Below, in pieces: positions 51,712 to 60,513 of a stretch of DNA of 64,000 nucleotides. The position numbers and the translations under genes were made by a program. The first letter of the stretch is position 1. Each line of letters starts with the position of its first letter. This DNA is from Bradyrhizobium sp. BTAi1 (GTDB lineage: Bacteria > Pseudomonadota > Alphaproteobacteria > Rhizobiales > Xanthobacteraceae). The DNA is taken from NCBI RefSeq assembly GCF_000015165.1, contig NC_009485.1, forward strand, positions 5,785,501 through 5,849,500, given 5' to 3'. Under the pieces are notes generated by a model. That model was not told the origin of the DNA and made no database searches. It worked only from the letters and a program-made list of their open reading frames with translations.

Positions 51712-53895
51712 TCACAGTTTGTAGCGGATGCCGGCATAGACGCCGCGGCCGTTGCCGGGATTGAACAGAGTGGACGTCGCCGTCGCGCGATCAATGATGC
51801 TCGTGGTGGCGATGTAGGCCTTGTTGGCGAGGTTGCGGCCCTCGAGATAGGCCGAAAAATGCTTGCCATCGTCGTAGGTCGCCTTCAGGCCCCACAACAG
51901 ATAGGGCTCTGTCTTCAGCGTGTTGGCGCTGTCGACGAAATAGGACTCCGGCACCCATTCGACATTCGGGCCGACGGCGAAGCCGGCGGGATGCTTGTAG
52001 AGCAGCTCCGCGCGCAGGAAGTGCGGCGGCGCGCCAGGCAGGCGGTTGTTGCCCCAGGTCGCATCATTGCTGTAGCGGAAGTCGCTGTACGTATAGGCCA
52101 GATTGAGCCAGACCCGGTCGGGCGTATCGCTGTTGACGGCCAATCCCTTGAACAGGCTGATGCCGAGCCCGGCCTCGACGCCCTGATGCATGGTCTTGTC
52201 GGCATTGGTGACGTTGCAGGTGCCGAACGTCGAGAAGAAGCACTGCAGCTCGTTCTTGATATCGGCGTGATAGAGCGCGAGGTCCCAGGTGACGTCGGGA
52301 CGCCGGCCGCGCGTGCCGATCTCGTAGGTCGTCGCCGTCTGCGCCTTGATGTTGTAGAATGGAACGGCCGTGCCGTTGCCCTCGCCGAAGCTCGGCGCCT
52401 CGCCGCTGCGCGAGACGTTGGCGAACACCTGCCAGCCCGGATCGACATCCCACAGCAGGCCGATCTTCGGGCTGAACAGGTCGAAGGTGCTGGTGCCGGA
52501 CTTCGTCGCCGGATTGGTCGTGAAGTCGACCTGCTGCTCGCGCACGGCATGCAGATATTGCGCCCCCGCGATCAGAGACACCGCGGGCGTGACGTACCAT
52601 GCATTCTCTGCATAGAGGGTGTAGTTCTCGGGACGCTGCACGGCCGCGAGCGTCTGCGCGCCCTTGTTGGCGCCGATGTTGACGTACTGATTCGCGTCCG
52701 TCGTGCCGTTCTGGATGTTGAGCCCGACCGTGAAGCGGTTGCGATGGCCGCCGATCTCCCGGTCGTCGACGGCGCGCACGAAGCCGCCATAGTCGTGATA
52801 GCGGTAGTCGAGCCATTGGAAGATCGGATGCATCAAATGCCGGTCGACCGCGAACACGCCGAACTCGATGTCGGTGTTGTCGAGCCGGAGGGTCGATTTG
52901 TTGGCGACCCGGACCGTGTCGATGTTGCGCTGCCAGTCGTTGAGGACGTTGTTGGCCGCAGCGGTCTGCGGCGAGTTGAGCGCGCTGGTCTTGGTCACCT
53001 CGCCCGGGATGCGCTGCCGCACCGAGTTGGCATTCAGATAGAAGCGGGTCTCGAAATCCGGCGAGACCTGATAGCCGACATTGGCGCTGCCGCGCTCGGC
53101 CGTGCCCCAGCTATGATCGCGATAGCCATCCGTGCGCGAGGCCGAGCCGGTGACGAAGTAATCGAGCGGGCCGCTGACGCCGCCAGTCGAGGCCTGCCCG
53201 CGCAGATAGCCGAAGGCGCCGCCGTCGAGCCGGCTGTCGAACGCGGACGCGTCGCGCCCCGTCGGCGTCACGAAATTGACCGCGCCGCCGAGCGAATTGG
53301 CGCCGTAGCGCAGCGCATTGGCGCCCTTATAGACCTCGACATAGCGGTAGGCGGTCGGGTCGATCTCCTGGAAGTCGCCATAGCCGTCGGCGGTGTTGAT
53401 CGGAATGCCGTCGAGATAGAGCTGGGTGCCGCGCAGATGGAAATTGCGCGACAGGCCGGAGCCGCGAATCGACAGCCGTGTGTCGTCGCCCCATTTCGGC
53501 TGCGCGAACACGCCGGGCACGTAGTCGAGCACATCTTTGATGGTCTGAGCCGGAGCATTCCTGAACGAGGTGTCGGGCACGACGGCGACCGCGCCCGGCG
53601 TCTGCTGGATGCGCTGCGTCGCGGTTTGCGTGGTCGGCGCGGTCAGGCTCGGCGCCGAACCCGCGGGGCCAGCAGGACCAGCGGCCGCGGTCTGCGGCGC
53701 GGCCCCCACCCGCGGCACCCGCGGGCCCGGCGCGGGTCGATCGGTGGCGGGTCTGGCGGGGCGCGCGGCGGTGCGCTTGACCGGGTCGACGGTGACCGTC
53801 GGAAGCGTCGGGGCCTGCTGGGCCTGGGCGAAACATGGAGAAGACAACGTGACAAAGCACGTCGCCGCGCACAGCGCGGTTACGGAACGGGACAT
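51712..53895 (-). CDS. TonB-dependent outer-membrane receptor (copper operon)
   Basis: A 727-residue receptor. A signal peptide (1-24) precedes a Pro/Ala-rich linker with repeated RPARPATDRP-like segments, a plug domain (about 95-215) with FRNAPAQTIKDVLDYVPGVFAQ and RGSGLSRNFHLRGTQLYLDG, and a 22-strand-type barrel ending GVYAGIRYKL. It takes up a metal complex or siderophore. Its position between DUF2946 and a YcnI-PCuAC protein suggests copper or a copper chelate; no metal-specific residue confirms this. Confidence 0.88.
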   Translation of the reverse strand: MSRSVTALCAATCFVTLSSPCFAQAQQAPTLPTVTVDPVKRTAARPARPATDRPAPGPRVPRVGAAPQTAAAGPAGPAGSAPSLTAPTTQTATQRIQQTPGAVAVVPDTSFRNAPAQTIKDVLDYVPGVFAQPKWGDDTRLSIRGSGLSRNFHLRGTQLYLDGIPINTADGYGDFQEIDPTAYRYVEVYKGANALRYGANSLGGAVNFVTPTGRDASAFDSRLDGGAFGYLRGQASTGGVSGPLDYFVTGSASRTDGYRDHSWGTAERGSANVGYQVSPDFETRFYLNANSVRQRIPGEVTKTSALNSPQTAAANNVLNDWQRNIDTVRVANKSTLRLDNTDIEFGVFAVDRHLMHPIFQWLDYRYHDYGGFVRAVDDREIGGHRNRFTVGLNIQNGTTDANQYVNIGANKGAQTLAAVQRPENYTLYAENAWYVTPAVSLIAGAQYLHAVREQQVDFTTNPATKSGTSTFDLFSPKIGLLWDVDPGWQVFANVSRSGEAPSFGEGNGTAVPFYNIKAQTATTYEIGTRGRRPDVTWDLALYHADIKNELQCFFSTFGTCNVTNADKTMHQGVEAGLGISLFKGLAVNSDTPDRVWLNLAYTYSDFRYSNDATWGNNRLPGAPPHFLRAELLYKHPAGFAVGPNVEWVPESYFVDSANTLKTEPYLLWGLKATYDDGKHFSAYLEGRNLANKAYIATTSIIDRATATSTLFNPGNGRGVYAGIRYKL

Positions 53896-53935
53896 GATGA
53901 ACCTCTGGACGAACGAAACCTGATGGAAAATTCAA

Positions 53936-54271
53936 TCAGGCGTTCGCGGGAGGTCCTTGCGACAGTCGCGGTTCACGGAGGCGGGAGTCGCGCGCGGCCC
54001 AGGCCACGAAGGTGGCGAGCCGCAATTCCGCGGCGCTGCGCGCCAGCGTTTCCGCGGCCGCTGTCGGTACAGGCGCGGCATGGGCGGCAAAGGCACAAAC
54101 GGCGCAGAAATCCTTGTGGAGAACGGCTGAGGCCGGCGCGCTTGGATCATGCGTCGTGCCGCCTTGCGCATCCGTACAGATGACGCCGAGATCGCTGGAG
54201 GCCGCCGCGGCCATTTGCGCCGACATCGCGCCGGCGAGCACCATCTGCAGCGCGATCAGATAGGCGGCCAT
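53936..54271 (-). CDS. DUF2946-family small exported protein
   Basis: A 111-residue protein starting MAAYLIALQMVLAGAMSAQM, a hydrophobic signal-like segment. The DUF2946 core holds Cys56-x2-Cys59 and a nearby His (DFCAVCAFAAH), plus Cys32. Members recur next to copper receptors and are thought to bind the metal. A start at 54436 would add a Trp/Arg-rich extension without similarity. First gene of the operon with the TonB receptor (40-base gap) and YcnI-PCuAC fusion. Confidence 0.82.
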   Translation of the reverse strand: MAAYLIALQMVLAGAMSAQMAAAASSDLGVICTDAQGGTTHDPSAPASAVLHKDFCAVCAFAAHAAPVPTAAAETLARSAAELRLATFVAWAARDSRLREPRLSQGPPANA

Positions 54272-54448
54272 GATGCTGACCGCCCTCCTCGCCCACGCTA
54301 CATTGTGTCGCCGTCGTCTCACACACCGATCTCCCCACCGGGGACCATATTCGGCGCGCTGCGCACGCGCAAGCCGGCAACAACGACGCGCGTGGTTTCT
54401 GATGAGTTCGCGCGGCGGCCACCGTCGGCGCCACACGACGCCGTCTGA

Positions 54449-55978
54449 TCAGCGCCGCACCAGCGCCTTGAGCCAGCGCGGACCGAACAATGCGAGGATC
54501 GCTCCGGCATAGATGACGGCGCCGGCCGCGATCAGCAGGCCGAGCACGGCCTCGTCCTGCAGGCGGCCCAGAAATGCGAGATGAGGCGCCGCGAAGAAGG
54601 CCGTCGACCACAGGGCCGCGGCGAGCACGAGGCCGGTCACGGCGAATTTCAGCAGCGACGAGGTGAGCCGCCGGTCGAACCGCAGATAGCCCTTGTGCAC
54701 CGCGAATCCGAGCACCAACAGCAGATTGATCCAGGCGCCGACCGCCGTCGCCAGGGCCAGCCCGACCTGGGCCAAGGTCCCCATCAGCAGCACTTTGAGC
54801 AGCACGTTGACGGTGAGGCCGGTCAGCGACGCCTTGACCGGCGTCGCGGTGTCCTTGCGGGCATAGAAGGTCGAGACCGCGCTGCGGATCATCACGAAGG
54901 GAATGAGGCCGACGGCATAGGCGGCCAGCGTTGCCCCGGCCGCAGCGGCATCGCCCTTGGTGAAGGCGCCGCGCGCGAACATCGCGCGGGTGATGACATC
55001 GGGCACGGCGAGGAAGGCGGCCACGAACGGCACCGAGAACAACAGCGTGAACTCGAAGGCGCGGCGCTGCTGCTCCATGGCGCCTTCGTGGTCATTAGCC
55101 GTCAGCCGCCGCGACATTTCCGGCAGCAGCACGGTGCCGATGGCAATGCCGATCACGCCGATCGGCAGCTGGTTGAGACGGTCGGCATAATACAACGCCG
55201 AGATCGCGCCGGCGGGGAGGAACGTCGCGATGATGGTGTCGGCGAACATCGCGACCTGCGTGCCCATCGAGCCCAACGTGGCCGGTCCCAGCGCGCGGAA
55301 GAAGGCGCGGATGTCGTCGTCGAGCTTGAGCGACGCAAAGCGCGGCAGACCGCCATGGCGGGCGAGATCGCCGGCGAGCAGAAAATACTGCAGGAAGCCC
55401 GAGATCAGCACGCCCCAGGCCGCGGCATGGCCCACGCCGGGGAAGAACGCTGCCAGCGCCAGGGTCGCCATCATCGCGAGGTTGAGGAAGATCGAGGCCG
55501 CCGCGGCGCTGGCGAAGCGCTGCATCACGTTGAGCATGCCGCCATACAGCGTCACCAGCGTGATCAAGAGCAGATAGGGAAAGGTGATGCGGGTGAGCGT
55601 GATGGCAAGCTCGCGCTGTGCCGGATCGTCGGTGAAGCCAGGCGCCAGGACCGTCATGGCCTGCGGCATGAAGGCCCAGGCCAGGATCAGCAGCACGATT
55701 TGCGAGGCCAGCAGCAAAGTGAAGATGCGGTCGGCAAACAGGCCGGCCTGTGCCGGCCCCTTCTCGCCATGGACATGCGCATAGGCCGGCACGAAAGCGG
55801 CGTTGAACGCGCCCTCGGCAAAGATCGCCCGAAAATGGTTCGGCAGCCGGAACGCAATGAAAAACGCGTCCGCCACCGGCCCGGCGCCAAGTATCGCCGC
55901 CAGCATGATGTCGCGGGCAAAGCCGGTGAGCCGCGACAGCAGCGTATAGCCACCAACCGTGAAGATCCGTCCAAGCAT
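54449..55978 (-). CDS. murJ: Lipid II flippase MurJ
   Basis: A 509-residue, 14-helix MOP-superfamily protein. It has GYTLLSRLTGFARDIMLAAILGAG, the cavity arginines in FRLPNHFRAIFAEGAFNAAFVPAY, and SVPFVAAFLAVPDVITRAMFARGAF. It moves lipid II across the inner membrane for peptidoglycan synthesis and is essential in most bacteria. The downstream copper operon begins 177 bases beyond its stop on the same strand. Confidence 0.96.
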   Translation of the reverse strand: MLGRIFTVGGYTLLSRLTGFARDIMLAAILGAGPVADAFFIAFRLPNHFRAIFAEGAFNAAFVPAYAHVHGEKGPAQAGLFADRIFTLLLASQIVLLILAWAFMPQAMTVLAPGFTDDPAQRELAITLTRITFPYLLLITLVTLYGGMLNVMQRFASAAAASIFLNLAMMATLALAAFFPGVGHAAAWGVLISGFLQYFLLAGDLARHGGLPRFASLKLDDDIRAFFRALGPATLGSMGTQVAMFADTIIATFLPAGAISALYYADRLNQLPIGVIGIAIGTVLLPEMSRRLTANDHEGAMEQQRRAFEFTLLFSVPFVAAFLAVPDVITRAMFARGAFTKGDAAAAGATLAAYAVGLIPFVMIRSAVSTFYARKDTATPVKASLTGLTVNVLLKVLLMGTLAQVGLALATAVGAWINLLLVLGFAVHKGYLRFDRRLTSSLLKFAVTGLVLAAALWSTAFFAAPHLAFLGRLQDEAVLGLLIAAGAVIYAGAILALFGPRWLKALVRR

Positions 55979-56365
55979 GGGGGGCTTCTAGAGCATTGGG
56001 CGGGGAGTTTGAAGCAGAGAACGTGGGCTGGTCCGGCTTGCGGCGAGAGTGTGGCAACGAGCCCGCGGCTCCCGCGGGCGGCCTTGGCTGAAGAGGCCAC
56101 CCCATTTGGAGCATGGCCCGCGCCTATGTCAGCTTCGGGGAACGCAATATCGAGCTCGACCGATGTTTGCGGCGCCGCTCGTTCCCAATGAGCCCTCAAA
56201 CCGAGCGGGGAAAGGCTGCTGACGGGCTTCCTCAACCCGCAGGGCCAAGGCGAAAGCAATCCCTGGCGCGCTCGCGGCCGACGACGACTGTCCGTGGCCG
56301 CGCTCGACCGCGCCCGAGAGACCGGAGAACCGGGACCCGCCAATTCGGACCGAGCCAGCGATCTT
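55979..56365. other. Intergenic region upstream of murJ
   Basis: A 387-base spacer between two minus-strand genes. It contains a very stable hairpin GCCCGCGG-CTC-CCGCGGGC (56061-56079) followed by GGCCT and AGGCC arms, about 85 bases before murJ. The rest looks like degenerate coding or spacer; I recognise no gene. Confidence 0.45.
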
Positions 56366-58795
56366 CTATGCAAAATAAAAGTCGCTCTGATGCGCGAACA
56401 ATTGCGCGGTCGTGACATGCTGCAGCGTGATCGTATCGTGCGCGGCGTCTGTCATCACGGCGTTGCCGAGTGCATCATCATGTGTTGCTGCCAGCAGTGC
56501 GGTGACGTCCGAAAATACGGTTTTGCTGAATTGAAGAGTATCCGTTGCGGGCGCAAAGTTCGCAAGGATGACCTGACCGAAATTCGGTGCGAACACGAAC
56601 GTGTCGTGCGCGGTCGAGTCGGCGACCTGGCTTGCGGCTCCGGTCGGCCCAGAAGATGGCGCGACAGCGATCAGCGTTCCGCCGTTGCCGTCACTCGCGA
56701 AATGGAAGCTGTCCTGCGAATACAGGCCGAGGACATGGAGAGACGCCGTGGTCAAGCCGTCGGTCACGGAAAGTGTACCGGAGGAATTGTCGAAGGTGGA
56801 GTGAGCCTTACTAGAGTCGAGGCCGCGAAGCTCGATCTGATCGGCCCCCGCGGAGCCGTTTCCGACGATAACAGCGCTCAACGCAGACGGCGTAACCGGA
56901 GGGTTCGTTCCTTTGAGCGTCACGTCCGCTGATGACCCTGAAACAGGCGTGAAGGTCGCCGAGCTTGCGACGCTGGAACTGCTCGGCACGCCAATCACGC
57001 CGTCGCCGTTGAGGTCCTGGTGGAAGATCGTCTCGAATTGTTCGGCGACGGCGCTCGTCCCGGATACGAGGTCCGTCAAATTGCCGGTATAGTTGCCGTT
57101 ACTATCCGTCGACCAGAACGTGAACTCGTTGGTGCCTGGGATCTTCCAGGCGATGTCGTAGCCGTTCGCGGTCTGAATCGCTCCAACGGGAGCAATACTG
57201 CCGAACTCGCCGACAACCACGGGAGCGCCGGAATATTTCAACTCGGGCCCCGATCCGTTGATGTACATGTAATAGTTGTCGGCGATCGCCAGCAGGCTGG
57301 TCGCTACATCGGTCTGAATCACCGATGACGTGACACCAGTGCTGCCGTCGCCATTCAGGTCCCGGCCGAAGGCAGCTTCCGCCGACTCGACCAGGAAGGC
57401 GGTCCCGTGCACCAAGCCAGTGATGTTTCCGACGTAGTTGCCGTTCGTGTCGACCGTCCAGAAAGTGAACTCTGTGGTGCCGGGAATCTGCCAGACGATC
57501 TCATAGCCGTTGGAGGTCGCGATCGCTCCAATAGGATTGATATTGCCGAACTCGCCGGCGACCACCGGGGCACCGCCGTAGTTCAGTTCAGGCCCCGAAC
57601 CATGGGTGTAGATATAGTAATTGTCCGCGATCGCCAGCAGGCTGGTCGACCCGGCGGTCTGGATCAGCGATGACGTAACGCCGACTGTACCATCGCCGTT
57701 CAGGTCCTGACCGAAGACGGTCTCAAACTGCTCGACTGCGAAACTGTTGCCCGACACCAAGCCTGAAAGGTTCGAGGTGTAGTTGCCGTTGATATCTGTC
57801 GACCAGAACGTGAACTCATTGTTGCCGGGAACCTTCCAGGCGATGTCGTAGCCGTTCGCGGTCTGAACCGCACCGATCGGACTGATGCTGCCGAACTGGC
57901 CCGCGGTAACTGGCGCGCCACTGTACATGAGCCCGGATTCGGTGCTGCCACTAATCAGCAGGTAGTGGTTCCCACCTTGAGCAAGGCTCGTTGATCCATC
58001 GGTCTGAAGAATAGCAGGCGTCGTGTTGAAGCCGATCGCATCGAGCACTTCCCTATCCACCGCAGTGAGCGACTGGATTGTTTTCGAATTGCCAAACTCG
58101 TTGAAGGGATCGTTCGGTCCCTGCACGCCGCTATTCAGAAAATCGCTCGAATCCGAGGTCTGACCGAAATCGGCCAGCTTCGTGTTCCCGCCATCGATCG
58201 AGAAATAGGCGGGGACCGCCGTGCCGTCTGTCGAATAAAGGTGGTTGCCCGCACTCGTGAAACGTACAAAATCAAAAGTACCTGCGGCAATTGCGGCGCC
58301 GGAACCAGATACGCCAGAACTGGGCTCCCGTCCCATCGCATGGGTCAACTCGTGCAGAGCGGCGCCGACCAGCAGATTGGTCGGAATCGAGGGATCAAAG
58401 CCGACGGCTCCATCTATGACGGAGGCCGTTGGCGACATCAGACCCAAAGCTTTCGCAACCGCAGAGCTTACGCCAAAAGCATAGTGGTTATCGATGGTCG
58501 ACGTGTTCGGCAATGAGTTCACGACCGACTGATCGAGCACCGAGGTCTCGTGGGCTGCGAGCGCGGACCTCAGATCCGAATAATTAACGAAAAGGTCGTC
58601 CAAAGATCCGCCGAGCGCTTGTCCCTTTTTGGTTGTGAACGCGCCGTTGTTCCAATCGCCGTACCCGACAAGAATTGTAACTGTGATGTTGTCGAGGATT
58701 TCTACGTCCAGAATGTTGGCCGCAGTCTGCATCGCGTCCCTGAAGCTCTGCGGAGCCGCAAGAGCGGAACTTTCATAATTGAGGACGAGATTCAT
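56366..58795 (-). CDS. Type I-secreted metalloprotease-like protein with three 115-residue repeats
   Basis: An 809-residue protein without an N-terminal signal. The protease-like domain (1-260) has the zinc motif ALHELTHAMG with His148, Glu149, His152, and VDREVLDAIGF near 246. Three tandem repeats follow (262-376, 377-491, 492-606), each ending in an EF-hand-like DLNGDG loop that could bind Ca. The C-terminus, with DTFVFAPNFGQVILANF and HQSDFYFA, matches the secretion region of rhizobial type I substrates. Base composition is less GC-rich than the neighbours. No type I exporter gene is in the window. Target unknown. Confidence 0.85.
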   Translation of the reverse strand: MNLVLNYESSALAAPQSFRDAMQTAANILDVEILDNITVTILVGYGDWNNGAFTTKKGQALGGSLDDLFVNYSDLRSALAAHETSVLDQSVVNSLPNTSTIDNHYAFGVSSAVAKALGLMSPTASVIDGAVGFDPSIPTNLLVGAALHELTHAMGREPSSGVSGSGAAIAAGTFDFVRFTSAGNHLYSTDGTAVPAYFSIDGGNTKLADFGQTSDSSDFLNSGVQGPNDPFNEFGNSKTIQSLTAVDREVLDAIGFNTTPAILQTDGSTSLAQGGNHYLLISGSTESGLMYSGAPVTAGQFGSISPIGAVQTANGYDIAWKVPGNNEFTFWSTDINGNYTSNLSGLVSGNSFAVEQFETVFGQDLNGDGTVGVTSSLIQTAGSTSLLAIADNYYIYTHGSGPELNYGGAPVVAGEFGNINPIGAIATSNGYEIVWQIPGTTEFTFWTVDTNGNYVGNITGLVHGTAFLVESAEAAFGRDLNGDGSTGVTSSVIQTDVATSLLAIADNYYMYINGSGPELKYSGAPVVVGEFGSIAPVGAIQTANGYDIAWKIPGTNEFTFWSTDSNGNYTGNLTDLVSGTSAVAEQFETIFHQDLNGDGVIGVPSSSSVASSATFTPVSGSSADVTLKGTNPPVTPSALSAVIVGNGSAGADQIELRGLDSSKAHSTFDNSSGTLSVTDGLTTASLHVLGLYSQDSFHFASDGNGGTLIAVAPSSGPTGAASQVADSTAHDTFVFAPNFGQVILANFAPATDTLQFSKTVFSDVTALLAATHDDALGNAVMTDAAHDTITLQHVTTAQLFAHQSDFYFA
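56978..58012 (-). repeat. Three in-frame 345-base tandem repeats
   Basis: Units run 58012-57668, 57667-57323 and 57322-56978, exactly 115 codons each, inside the metalloprotease-like gene. Units one and three are most alike, for example in the stretch around 57170 and 57860 coding NGYDIAWK. Each unit carries EFTFWS/T and a final DLNGDG. Confidence 0.9.
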
Positions 58796-59306
58796 TCGTG
58801 CGCCTAACCTCTGGGCTTCTGCCGGCCAGGACTATTATGAATGGAGCAATTTTTGTAAATGATGACTCTTGGTTGCACTAGGGAATTGGATTCCGAAGTA
58901 AGCTATTGTGTACGCTTGTTTCTTTTAGTTGCCGCACAACTTACGCGTGATCCCATGGCTACATAGTCACCATGCGGCTGCAAATCCGACGCAACTGTGC
59001 ATTTTGAAATGGGCGCTCAGTTGATGCCGATCGTCCTCGCCGACGAGGCACACGAGAGCGGCTCCCACACGACGCTGTCACCCGGAACAACCCTGCTGGC
59101 ACAACGCGTCGGCGGACGCCGATCCGGGATCCCGCGTGCAGTCGATGGGGCGCGCGGATCGGACCGCCTGCCCCTTTCAGACATCACGCGCAAAGGTCCC
59201 TGCATTCGCACGGACGATATGGTCATTGGGGCTGCCGCGGGGCAGATCACCTGCACCGCGTTGCCGCCTGCGCAGCGTAGGGGTGAGGTGAGTGATGCGT
59301 GAGGCT
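58796..59306. other. Intergenic region between protease and aminotransferase genes
   Basis: A 511-base spacer. Positions 58840-58990 are AT-rich and probably hold the promoter of the protease gene. A 101-codon frame on the plus strand (58997-59302) has no recognisable family or ribosome binding site, so I do not call it a gene. Confidence 0.5.
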
Positions 59307-60458
59307 TCAACCCGCCAATGCGCTGCGAACGACGTCGATGATGCGGGCTTGCGTGGGCTCGTCGAGATAGGCGTGCATCGGCAGGCTGATGACGTCGGCG
59401 GACAGCTGCTCGCTGACCGGCAGGCCGCCATCGGCGCTCGGGAAGATGCGGTAGGCGGTCTGCTGATGCATCGACTTCGGATAATAGATCGCGGTCGGAA
59501 TGCCCTGCGCCTTGAGCGCACCTGCGAAGGTATCGCGGTCGACGCCCTTGGGCAGGCGGATGGTGTATTGCGCCCAGACCGAGGTGCAGCCCTCGGCGAG
59601 GCGCGGCACCTTCACGACATCCGCCAGCGCGGCCGTGTAGCGCTCGGCCACCACGTTGCGCGCGACGATCTCGTCCTCGAAAATCTTGAGCTTCTCGATC
59701 AGGACCGCGGCCTGGATGGTGTCGAGCCGTGCGGTCAGGCCGAGACGGACATTGTCGTATTTGTCGCTGCCGCCGCCATGGGCGCGGACGCTGCGCAGGC
59801 GCTCCAAGAGGCCGGCATCGTCGGTGAGGATGGCGCCGCCGTCGCCGAAGCAGCCGAGCGGCTTGGCCGGATAGAAGCTGGTCGCGGTCGCCAGCCCGAA
59901 GGTGCCGATGCGGCGCCCCTTGTAGCTGGCGCCAAACCCCTGCGCGGCATCGTCGAGCACAAACAGCCCTTCCGCCTCGGCGATTGCGGCGACCGAGTCG
60001 TGGTCCGCGCTTTGACCGAACAGATCAACCGGGATCACGGCCTTGGGCTTCAGGCCGAGCCGCTTCGCGGTGACGATGCCACGCCGCAGCGAGGCCGGAT
60101 CGATGTTGAAGGTCTCTTCCAGCACGTCGACGAAGACAGGCGTGGCGCCCGTGAGCGCGACCGCTTCGCCGGTCGCGCAGAAGGTGAAGGACGGGCACAG
60201 CACCGCGTCGCCCGGGCCGATGCCCTGGGCCATCAGCACCATCAGCAGCGCGTCAGTGCCGCTGGAGCAGCTCACGGCATATTTGGCACCACAATAGGCC
60301 GCCAGCTCGGCTTCGAGCTGGATGATCTCGGGGCCACCGAGAAACTGGCAATGCGCCAGGACACGGGCGACGGCCTCATCGAGGGATTTGCCGAGCCGCT
60401 GGCGCTGCGCGGCGGTGTCGATGAACGGAATGGGCTGATGACGCAGGTGCTGGTTCAT
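59307..60458 (-). CDS. DegT/DnrJ/EryC1-family nucleotide-sugar aminotransferase
   Basis: A 383-residue fold-type I PLP enzyme. The cofactor lysine is in SFYPAKPLGCFGDGG, with CSSGTDALLMVLMAQG for phosphate binding and FVLDDAAQGFGA with the PLP-ring Asp. It transaminates a keto-sugar nucleotide for lipopolysaccharide or capsule. ATG 60458 is chosen over TTG 60470; neither has a strong Shine-Dalgarno. It is 55 bases after a Gfo/Idh/MocA dehydrogenase, a pairing like WbpB-WbpE, which make a 3-amino sugar. Confidence 0.9.
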   Translation of the reverse strand: MNQHLRHQPIPFIDTAAQRQRLGKSLDEAVARVLAHCQFLGGPEIIQLEAELAAYCGAKYAVSCSSGTDALLMVLMAQGIGPGDAVLCPSFTFCATGEAVALTGATPVFVDVLEETFNIDPASLRRGIVTAKRLGLKPKAVIPVDLFGQSADHDSVAAIAEAEGLFVLDDAAQGFGASYKGRRIGTFGLATATSFYPAKPLGCFGDGGAILTDDAGLLERLRSVRAHGGGSDKYDNVRLGLTARLDTIQAAVLIEKLKIFEDEIVARNVVAERYTAALADVVKVPRLAEGCTSVWAQYTIRLPKGVDRDTFAGALKAQGIPTAIYYPKSMHQQTAYRIFPSADGGLPVSEQLSADVISLPMHAYLDEPTQARIIDVVRSALAG

Positions 60459-60513
60459 GAGGTCTGACAAAGTTTCGCAAAAGAAAAAATGGGTGAAGCG
60501 GCAGCCGGGTCGA

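Noticed and set aside
51694..54183. 829-codon open frame on the plus strand
   Set aside because: It is antisense to the TonB receptor, runs through neighbouring genes, and its Arg/Val/Gly-rich product resembles no family; it results from GC-rich codon bias.
56113..56415. 100-codon plus-strand frame before murJ
   Set aside because: No family and overlap with the end of the protease gene on the other strand.
56978..58012. CRISPR-like or mobile repeat
   Set aside because: The units are long, adjacent and exactly in frame within one coding sequence, so they are protein repeats.
58997..59302. 101-codon plus-strand frame in the spacer
   Set aside because: No ribosome binding site, no family and low-complexity composition.
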